Origin: CAWUJK01 sp963922865
GTDB taxonomy: Bacteria > Patescibacteriota > Gracilibacteria > BD1-5 > UBA6164
Length of the DNA: 25,323 nucleotides
Reading direction: 5' to 3'
Assembly: GCA_963922865.1 (NCBI GenBank)
Contig: CAWUJK010000017.1
Span: forward strand, 1 to 25,323
Both the position numbers and the translations under genes were made by a program. The notes under the pieces were generated by a model, which was not told the DNA's origin, ran no database searches, and saw only the letters and a program-made list of their open reading frames with translations. Shown here piece after piece: positions 18,184-25,323 of this stretch (its first letter is position 1; every line of letters starts with the position of its first letter).

Positions 18184-19287
18184 TTAGACTGTTACAAAAG
18201 GAGCAAAAACAAGCCTATTATTATTATTTTGAATAAAATTATCATCTAAAAAATCTAGATTTAATTCACTTCTATATCAAGCATTTCATCTTTGAATCAT
18301 CTTATATCATACAGTTTTTATTTTATAAGAAAGATCATACCTATCACATGTTCTAGGACATATATCATCTATAGCATACATTGCTCTTTTTTCATTTTCT
18401 ATTGCTGATGTATCACAAAGTCTTCAAGTAAAAATCAATGCCCAAGGATAATATAAATCAATTCACATACTAAAATTATTACTATTTTTTGAAAAAGTAT
18501 TAATTTGCTTATTGATATTTTTAAATAAATCTCATCTATTTTGCATATAATCAATAGCTACCCTATTTATATTAAATCTATCTAAAAAACCTCTATAAAT
18601 ATCAAGTCAAACTTCACTACTGTTATAAAACTTAATTTGCCATTTTACTATTTCATTTCTTAAAGCTAGTTTTTCCTCTTGTTTTTTATTTTTTATAAGA
18701 TTTCAAGCAGGATGAGCCTCATATCAAAATGTATCTATTAATGGTGTTTTAAGTTGTTTATGTATAACTCTACCTATACAAATTTTAAGTTTTGTATATT
18801 TTTTAGTCAATAAATTTAAAACTCCAAAATCATTTACAACAAGCTCTATTGGGTTTTTAATTTTTAAATTATTTAAAAAGTCTAATCATTGTTCTAATCT
18901 TTCAAGCATTTTATCTCAAACATATGGAGTAACAAGAGTAAATGTTCTAATTTTATGAGGTGGAAAATTTTTATTAAATTTTTTAAACTCATTGACTGCT
19001 TTTTCTATTTCATTTTTAGTAGGACATAAATATTCACAGTTATCACTTCAATAATAAATTCATGAAATTTTATCAAAAATATTAGCTCAAAATCTCTTTT
19101 TAATTTCTCTTATTCACATAAAATTAACTTCATACTGAGGTGATATAGTTTCTGCTAGTTCTCAAGGAAAATTGGATATAAAAAAATTAGCTAAATCCTT
19201 ATCTTGTTTTCATTTAGATAAGATATTTCAGCTATTAAGTAAATCAAAATATTCTAAATTTGTTCAAATATGTATGTGTAAATCCAT
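18184..19287 (-). CDS. Cys-rich protein resembling U32 peptidase-like (UbiV-type) proteins
   Basis: A 367-residue protein starting MDLHIHIGTNLEYFDLL. Visible features are GSDNCEYLCPTKNEI, PIELVVNDFGVLNLLTKKY and KICIGRVIHKQ. Near the C-terminus come YYPWALIFTGRLCDTS and IDDICPRTCDRYD. The strand motif ELVVNDFG followed by GR is typical of U32 family barrels, and the cysteine groups (C-x3-C and C...C-x3-C) could hold a 4Fe-4S cluster as in UbiU/UbiV. This is pattern recognition, not a firm family call. The frame continues upstream without shift through five codons and a TAA into the ORF at 19300-19701, so the two may once have been, or may be, one protein. It is the last gene of the polysaccharide-type cluster. 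Confidence 0.65.
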
Positions 19288-19299
19288 ATGGGTAGTTTT

Positions 19300-19701
19300 T
19301 TAATAAACAAAATCTGCCTTTATAACTTTATTTCAAAATTTTTTTGAAAGCTCAGCCTCTCTAATACAAAAAATAGCATCATGTTCACTAAACCTATTTT
19401 TTATTTCTTCAAAACTTACTCATTCCCCTTCAAAAGAAACTACTTCATAAAGAGAATCTTCAAAATCATAAGGAAGAATTTCTATCTTATCTTCTGTTGA
19501 TATACTTATATCATAGCTTTCTAATTTTCATATACTACTTGATAAAAAATTTAACAAATCTTGGCTTGTAGAAAAATCTGTTTCTCAAAAAATGTATAGA
19601 TTTCTATATGGTGATTTAGAACTTTCAATAAAATCAAAAGGAAAATCTGGTTTAATCTTTATGTCATTACTTATAGTTATGTTTCAGGCAAATATATTCA
19701 T
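19300..19701 (-). CDS. Hypothetical protein in frame with the downstream U32-like ORF
   Basis: A 133-residue ORF starting MNIFAGNITISNDIKIK and ending KVIKADFVY before TAA at 19300-19302. It contains YRNLYIFGETDFSTSQDL and HDAIFCIREAELSKKFGN. There is no signal peptide or membrane segment and the family is not recognised. The following ORF begins 12 bp later in the same frame with its own ATG. Either the two form a coupled gene pair or a single 505-codon gene was split by a nonsense mutation. It starts 38 bp after the sugar transferase stop codon, on the same strand. Confidence 0.6.
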
Positions 19702-19739
19702 ATTAATAAATATTAAATATAAATTAAAATATTATGAGT

Positions 19740-21203
19740 CTATTTAAATACTCTTGCAATGACAACAAAAAATGTTTTAAAAATAATTTTTAAATCAAAA
19801 AACACATTCCAGTTATCTATATAAAAAATATCTAGTTTAACTTCATCTTCAAAACTATTTTCATCTCTACCATTTACCTGCGCCATTCATGTTATTCATG
19901 GTTTTATAGTCAACAATCTTTTATGATGATCTTTGTAAAGCTTAACTTCTCTTGGTTGGTGTGGTCTTGGTCAAACAAGGCTCATATCTCAAAGAAAAAC
20001 ATTAAAAAGTTGAGGAAGCTCATCAATAGAGTATTTTTCAATAAAAGCTCATACCCTAGTCTTTCTAGGATCATTTTTTATTTTATAAAGAGGTCATTGT
20101 CTAGTAGAACTATCTTTAATAAGACTTTGTTCATATTTCAATGCTTCTTCTTTCTCTTTCTCAGAAACTTTATAAGATTCTTTGGTAGAAAAAGCCCATT
20201 TCATGTATCTAAATTTGTACAAATCAAATTCTTTACCATCTCTTCAAACTCTTCTATTTTTAAATATTACTGGTCAGGAACTATCTTCAAGTTTTATAAG
20301 TAGGGCTATCAAAATAAGCAAAGGAGCAAAAATAATTATTAAAAAAATAGAAGATATAAAATCAAATATTCTCTTAAAAATTATATTCCATCCATAAAAA
20401 CTGTTGTATTTTATTTCAATAACCGGAACTTTGGCAATAAAATTTATTATCATTTTAGAATTAGCTAAATCATTGTAGGTAGGTATAAAACAATATTTTA
20501 CTCAATATATTTTTATAATTTCTTTAAGAGATAGTAAATCATCATTTCATAAATCACTACTAAAATACAGTACTTCATTTATTTCTCTATTTTTTATAAG
20601 TTCTTTTGAATCTTCAAAACTAAATTGCTTAAATCACATAATTCAAGTTTTATAATTATTTGCAACTCAAATGATTTCATATTCATTTGAGTTTTTGAAA
20701 TTATTTATGAATTTATAAAAATCGTCCCCTGAAGAATTAGAGAAAATCAAAATTTTAGATTTAGGAGAAACTTTTTTTTGAATAAAATCTAGAATAAATC
20801 TTTCAATAATTATTAAAATGGTTCAAATAGTAAAAGCAAAACCAATAATAAGTCTAGGAATCTCTGATTTAAGTATGAATCATTGTCATAGATAAATTAT
20901 AACCGCTGTAAAAATAAAAGAATAAAAACTGTAAAGAATTATGGTAAAAACTTCTTTTGCTTTTGTACTAGCTCTACTAAAACTATATAATCAATGTAAA
21001 GAAAAAACAATAACTAAAATAACTGAAGCCAAACTTGAATAATAAAATAGCTCTGTGTCTCATATAGTTTTAAAATCTATATTGGTTCCTAAAAATGTAT
21101 TTATATTCTCTCTCAAAAATTTTGCTATGAAAAAACTACCAAAAACTATTAAAAAATCTAGGATAAGTTTTATAATAATAAAATATTCTCTTATTTTTTT
21201 CAT
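19740..21203 (-). CDS. Polyprenyl-phosphate sugar-1-phosphate transferase (WbaP/WcaJ-like)
   Basis: A 487-residue membrane enzyme that loads the first sugar phosphate onto undecaprenyl phosphate to start a surface polysaccharide. The N-terminus has four transmembrane helices (about 8-28, 55-75, 85-108, 113-133), followed by a CoA-binding-like domain (NSSGDDFYKFINNF, IIGVANNYKTG). A fifth membrane segment precedes the catalytic PF02397 domain: NIIFKRIFDFISS, SGPVIFKNRRVGRDGKEF, KNDPRKTRVGAFIEKYSIDE, LGDMSLVGPRPHQPRE and KPGITGMAQVNGRDE. All blocks are intact and the length is typical. It starts 33 bp after manC, so the two are very likely cotranscribed. The sugar is not known; neighbouring manC suggests mannose-derived units. 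Confidence 0.95.
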
Positions 21204-21236
21204 ACTAATAAAAAGGTTTACATATAATAAGTTTGA

Positions 21237-22589
21237 TTAAGTTCTTCCAAAATCATCTTCAAATCTATTTATATCATCTTCTCATAAATAATCTCAAATT
21301 TGAGTTTCAATTATAACTAAAGGTATAAGTCAAGGGTTAGCTATTCTATGTATTTCTCACATAGGAACATATATGCTTTGTCATTTCATTAAAAGTTTAT
21401 CTGTTTCTCATATAGTAACTTTTAGTGTTCATTCTGCTACGACCCAATGTTCACTTCTATGGTTGTGTGATTGCAAACTTGTTCTTTTTCAAGGTAAAAC
21501 TATTATTTTTTTTGTTTGAAATCATCTTCAAGGAGTTATAATATGATAGCTACCCCATGGTCTATATCATTTATTTCAAACTAATTTTTTTGTTTGTTTC
21601 ACTAAATTTTTTACTTTATTTGTACTTCATTTTTTTGATATAAGTAAAACATCTTCTGAATCAACAACAACTAAATCATCTACATCAATAAGGCAAACTT
21701 CTTTCAGTTTTGATTCTGTTACAACAAAATTATTTTTAGAGTTTCACTGTAAAACTACATTTCATGTTTTTATTCACTTTTCTTGTGAATAATTAGAAAT
21801 AGAATCAAAAGATCCTAGATCTGACCAATAGTTATCTAAGCCTATACAATAAATATTATCTATTTTTTCTATAAGTCATTTATCTATAGATATAGGATCT
21901 ATTTCCTCAAATTTTTGTTCATCACTAAGTTTGGAATCAAAGATAATTTTTTTTATCTCCTCATCAACTTTTTTTAAGGAGTCAATGAAAACACTTGAGT
22001 TAAATAAAAAAATTCATGCATTCCAAAAAAATCAATCTTTTATATATTTTTTAGCATTTTCAAGATCAGGTTTTTCATGAAAACAATCAACTTTTGAAAA
22101 CATAGATTTATTATCACTCTTTTTTATATAACCATAACAAGTCATAGGAGAAGTTGGTTTTATTCAAAAAACGATAATTCATTTATCTATTTCTCTAAGT
22201 CACAAATCAACTCTAGATTTGAAATCATCAAGTCACTCAATAACATGATCTGAAGGAAGAAATAAAATATCTTGATTATCTCAAACTTTTTTAACTGCAA
22301 GTGATATTATTGGTAAAGTATCTCTAACACTTGGCTGAAAAATAAATTTATCTTTTTGTATATTAACTCAAATCTCTTCTGCTTGTATTTCAGCATGGAA
22401 ATAATTTTCATTGCTAACTACAATAAATATATTATCTAAATTAACTAAATGAAGTGCTCTTTTTAATGATAATTGGAACAAAGAATTTCATCACAATGAA
22501 TCAAGTTTATTGAACTGCTTAGGGAATTGCGGTCTAGATATTGGCCATAATCTAGATCAATTTCATCATGCTAGTATTACTACTTTCAT
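21237..22589 (-). CDS. manC: Mannose-1-phosphate guanylyltransferase, probably bifunctional with mannose-6-phosphate isomerase
   Basis: A 450-residue enzyme that makes GDP-mannose from mannose-1-phosphate and GTP. It starts MKVVILAGGNGSRLWPISRP, the nucleotide-binding signature, with three glycines as UGA. The N-terminal transferase domain also shows FLPSDHVI, YGYIKKSD, FHEKPD and FWNAGIFLF, and YWSDLGSFDS. The C-terminal cupin (about 350-450) has RPWGSYHII and SLQSHNHRSEHWVVAEGT, with the metal-binding His/Glu set of type II phosphomannose isomerases. The usual RVDKPWG-type block is present as YRPWGSY. It has its own promoter and leads an operon with the sugar transferase. GDP-mannose would feed surface polysaccharide or GDP-fucose. 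Confidence 0.94.
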
Positions 22590-22622
22590 TAATCTATTTT
22601 ATAAATATATAAGTATCTACAC

Positions 22623-22649
22623 ATTATAACAATATTTATCATTATTCAA
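22623..22649 (-). promoter_or_regulatory. manC promoter
   Basis: Minus strand TTGAAT (22644-22649), 15-bp spacer, TGT-TATAAT (extended -10 at 22623-22628), 33 bp before the ATG. The remaining 22650-22724 shows only AT-rich sequence. Confidence 0.5.
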
Positions 22650-22724
22650 GTTTATTTGAATGTGTTTAGTTTAAAAGCTAAAAATATATTTAATTTTTAG
22701 ATTTTAATATCTTTGGCAAAAATA

Positions 22725-23663
22725 TTAAGAAAAAAATAAATCTACTTTTTTTAGTTCTCAAATACATCTATCAACTTTATCATAACTTGTTCACATATTT
22801 TGAGTATAATTATTAAATCAGCTTCATTCAAAAATTGATAAAAAATATCTAAATCAAGTATTTAAAATTATAAGTTTTAAGTAATTTTTCAAACTATTTT
22901 TTTCATCTTTGTTAAGAGCTCTAACTTCTTCATAAGATTGCAAAAGTTCAAAAAATTCTTGCTTACCAAATTTATCATATTTTAGATAGTTTCTAAAATG
23001 ATCTACCAAATCCCATAAAAAATCATCATAGCTTACCATTTCATAATCTATAATTCATGATATTTTATTTCAATCAAATAAAACATTTTTTAATGAAAAA
23101 TCTCAATGTATACATCATTTTCTAAGTTTATTAGAAATTTTTATACCTAAAGAAAGTCATAACAACTGATTAAATTTATCTTCATGAGAATTATTTATCT
23201 TTACTTGTTCATATGCAAGTCATATAAAATAGTATAGGTTTTTATATTTGTTAGTAGTTCATTTAAATTTTGAAAAATCATATTTTTCCATTTTATTATG
23301 AAAATTTGCAATATACCTAACAACGTCTTTTCTTATTTCAAGATTTATTTCATCATAAGTCTTATTCACTCAATTTAAGTTTTGCATAACCTGAAAAGTA
23401 TTTCATTTATGATTTATAAACCTATTTTTAAAAACATTATTTGCAACTATAAATCAATTTTTATTACATATATCTATCATTTTACTAATTATTTTTTTTT
23501 GCCCTTTTGATATATTTACTAAAAGCTGTATTATAATAGTTTTTTCATATTTGATTAATCATGTAATATTGTCTTTTCAGTTAGAAAAAAATCTAAGCTC
23601 ATATTCTTTTATAAGCAATTTATTTTCTATAAAATCTTCAAATATTTCTTGTGGGTTTTTCAT
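22725..23663 (-). CDS. APH-fold small-molecule kinase (choline/sugar kinase-like)
   Basis: A 312-residue protein of the aminoglycoside phosphotransferase/choline kinase superfamily. The catalytic segment is GCIHGDFSLKNVLFDGNKIS (184-202), with His186-Gly-Asp188 and Asn193, followed by GIIDYEMVSYDDFLWDLV, where Asp206 is the metal-binding residue. The N-terminal lobe is short and lacks a clear glycine loop; VMQNLNGV may be the hinge. It lies 59 bp downstream of a nucleotidyltransferase gene, a pairing seen in LicA/LicC (choline phosphate) and AmgK/MurU (sugar-1-phosphate) pathways. Phosphorylation of a sugar or alcohol for the next activation step is the likely role. The substrate is unknown. 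Glycines in the active site are partly UGA. Confidence 0.82.
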
Positions 23664-23722
23664 TTTTTATATTCAAATTTTAAAAAACAACATTTAAACT
23701 TATAAACCTTATATAAAAAAAG

Positions 23723-24544
23723 TTAAATAATAGAGTTAAGAGCTTTATTATTTTGTATATGAACCCATTTTCAGTTATAAAAATATGCTTTTGCTTTATT
23801 TTTTGAAATATATAAGGGGAAAAAATCTTTTTCTATTTTTTGGTTTCATTTATTTTTAGGAATTATTGTTGAATCAATTATGTAAATTCAAGAGTTTACT
23901 ATAAAAGATATATCTTCTTTATTTTTAGGTTTTTCTACAAATTTAACTATGTTATTTCATTCTAATTTTATGTTTCAATATCAATAAGAAGCATCAATAG
24001 GTTTAACAATTATTGATAAATTAACATTAGAAAGATTATGATAATCTATAAAATCTTTCAAATTTAAATTATCAAAATAATTATCTCAAAGAAAAACAAC
24101 ATACTTACTTGATCTTATTTTTTTAGAAGATACATCAATTATTTTTTGACTTTCATCATTTTTATCAAAATATTCAAATTCTATATCAATTCAAAATGTT
24201 TTTTGTTTTATATATTCTTCTATTTGATTTCATTCATGTCATACTGCTATAACGACTTTTTCAATATTTGCTCTTTGAAGAGTCTCGAGTTGAGTTTCAA
24301 TTAATGTTTTTGAATTTATTCTAATAAGAGATTTTGGTATATCCATAGAATATTTTCAATCATCCCACTTACATTCATTTGCAATAATTATAGCTCAAAT
24401 GTTTTGTCTTAGCCTAAGTCATTCAAAGACAAAAGATTCTATAACGTGTGACCTATTTTTAAAATTAATTTTATCAATTTTATTATCAATCTTGGAAAGT
24501 AAATCACAGTTTATAGATATAGTAATTTTATCTTTATTTATCAT
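23723..24544 (-). CDS. Ribbon-helix-helix domain fused to sugar nucleotidyltransferase
   Basis: A 273-residue protein. Residues about 5-47 have a ribbon-helix-helix pattern: KITISINCDLLSKIDNKI followed by RSHVIESFVFEGL, the RSxxIxxxI part typical of Arc/CopG-type DNA-binding proteins. From about 49 the sequence is a nucleotidyltransferase: GAIIIANECKWDDG, DIPKSLIRI, IEKVVIAVGHEGNQIEEYI, VVFLGDNYFDN (metal Asp154), GYGNIKLEGN, VKFVEKPKN and NSGIYIID. The usual nucleotide loop GGxGTRL is absent; the segment reads ANECKWDDGKYSM instead, so activity may be altered. The promoter is directly upstream, and the APH-fold kinase gene follows after 59 bp. Fusion is supported by a single uninterrupted frame. 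It is either a DNA-binding enzyme or an enzyme-derived regulator. Confidence 0.8.
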
Positions 24545-24578
24545 CAAAAAATATTTAAATTCAAATTATATTTATATC

Positions 24579-24606
24579 AATATAGAGTGAATAAAAAATA
24601 AGTCAA
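24579..24606 (-). promoter_or_regulatory. Promoter of the RHH-nucleotidyltransferase gene
   Basis: Minus strand TTGACT (24601-24606), 16-bp spacer, TATATT (24579-24584), 34 bp before the ATG at 24544. Confidence 0.55.
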
Positions 24607-24634
24607 ATTATATAAAATAGTTAAACACTAATTT

Positions 24635-24733
24635 ATGTTTAAATTATATAAATACGTCATACTTTTATCATACTTAATTATACCATTAACTTGACTATTT
24701 GTTTTTTGAATGTATTGTTGATTATGTTGATAA
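24635..24733 (+). CDS. Possible 32-residue membrane peptide
   Basis: With UGA as Gly the frame starts MFKLYKYVILLSYLII, continues PLTGLFVFGMYC and ends GLCG before TAA. It would be one transmembrane helix with two C-terminal cysteines. Four codons are UGA. There is no Shine-Dalgarno sequence and no clear promoter. It may be a small membrane peptide or a chance open frame in AT-rich DNA. Confidence 0.3.
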
Positions 24734-24775
24734 TTTATTTACATAAAAAATTAAAATATTTTTTATTTATTTAAA

Positions 24776-25323
24776 CTAAAGCAATTCTACTAACTTATCA
24801 ATCAAATATTCCATCTTCACTCTATAATAATCATTTTTAGTTTTATCCAAAAAATATTGTCTGTTTTTTGATAGACTTTTTTTGATTTGTTTTAGAGTAT
24901 TTTTTGAGTATTTCTTTTGTAATAATTTAACTACTTTTTTTACTTTTGGTTTATAGTCTTTTTCTAAATTTTTTCTTAGGTTTTTTCTATAATTTTCATA
25001 TTTTTGTTTTAATTGTTTCTCTTTTCTTTTTTGTTTCTCTAGTTTTTTGCTTTTTGAAATTCATCATCAATAATTTTTTGTTTGTGTATTTGTATTAGTT
25101 TTAGTTTCTTCTTGTTTTTCTTCTTCTAATTCTTTTTTTCTATCTATATTTGTTTGAGTTGTAGTATATTGTATTTTCCTGTTTTCTTGTTTTTCTATTT
25201 GATAATTTTCTCATATATCTTTTTTGGCTTCTCAAGTTATTACTAATAGTTCTCAAGAACTAGTAGTAATTCAATTTTCATCTTGGTTTATTTCTTGGAT
25301 AGTTATATTATATTCTCAATCTC
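24776..25323 (-). CDS. Lysine-rich coiled-coil protein, 5' end outside the window
   Basis: The last 182 residues of a minus-strand gene that runs off the right edge. The first visible part is beta-like: DGEYNITIQEINQDENG and SSGELLVITGEAKKD. A Thr/Gln/Asn-rich linker (YTTTQTNIDRKK, TKTNTNTQTKNYGGG) follows, then a very basic helical C-terminus (KLEKQKRKEKQLKQKYEN, KVKKVVKLLQKKYS) ending KMEYLIDKLVELL. The layout suggests a surface or nucleic-acid-binding protein with a disordered hinge. The N-terminal domain, and so the function, cannot be judged. Glycines are mainly UGA. Confidence 0.7.

Larger units (their letters stand above)
24545..24775. other. Intergenic region
   Basis: Holds the promoter of the RHH-nucleotidyltransferase gene and a possible small plus-strand ORF (24635-24733). 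The rest is AT-rich without recognisable signals. Confidence 0.5.

Noticed and set aside
19923..20303. Plus-strand ORF of 126 codons
   Set aside because: It is antisense to the conserved catalytic domain of the sugar transferase.
1..25323. Reading UGA as tryptophan (Mycoplasma code)
   Set aside because: UGA falls at invariant glycines (Walker A, GGGRSSGRE, LAGGNGSR) while tryptophans in the same proteins are UGG.

Overview
The window is very AT-rich and nearly every gene reads open only if UGA is translated as glycine (genetic code 25). UGA fills invariant glycines in UvrB, AroC, ManC and others, while tryptophan stays UGG. This points to Patescibacteria (CPR) of the Gracilibacteria/Absconditabacteria lineage; the low G+C favours Gracilibacteria, which is inference. 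With the standard code almost all genes fall apart into short pieces. Most genes are on the minus strand and most lack a visible Shine-Dalgarno sequence.

Layout. 1-2026: a Kef/NhaP-type antiporter (cut by the left edge), a 93-residue protein with an SSB-like acidic tail, and a small membrane protein with a CC motif. 2220-4050: dapA and a gene for an ACT-domain protein, each preceded by the same 16-bp palindrome TGTTAC-N4-GTAACA, so probably a small autoregulated circuit. 4050-6927: three unrecognised proteins, one exported and one interrupted by an in-frame TAA. 7063-8483: chorismate synthase (aroC, with a promoter that would give a leaderless mRNA) and a DUF333 lipoprotein. 8585-10222: a one-chain MNT-HEPN protein and, divergently, a NYN-domain RNase-like protein. 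10223-12465: a sparsely coding accessory patch with one hypothetical gene and a decaying BRO-N/Fic plus XRE module.

12511-17268: tmRNA (ssrA), uvrB and a 672-residue cell-wall protein that joins a zinc amidase (PGRP fold) to a SpoIID domain. A membrane coiled-coil protein is divergent from it. 18184-24544: a surface-polysaccharide or nucleotide-sugar cluster with a ribbon-helix-helix/nucleotidyltransferase fusion, an APH-fold small-molecule kinase, ManC, a polyprenyl-phosphate sugar transferase, and two same-frame ORFs ending in a Cys-rich, U32-like protein. 24776 to the right edge: the C-terminal part of a lysine-rich coiled-coil protein.

The best leads are the palindrome/ACT/dapA circuit, the amidase-SpoIID fusion, the RHH-nucleotidyltransferase beside a kinase, the long tmRNA tag ending ALAVA, and three places where one reading frame is split by TAA. 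No CRISPR array, insertion sequence or tRNA gene was seen.
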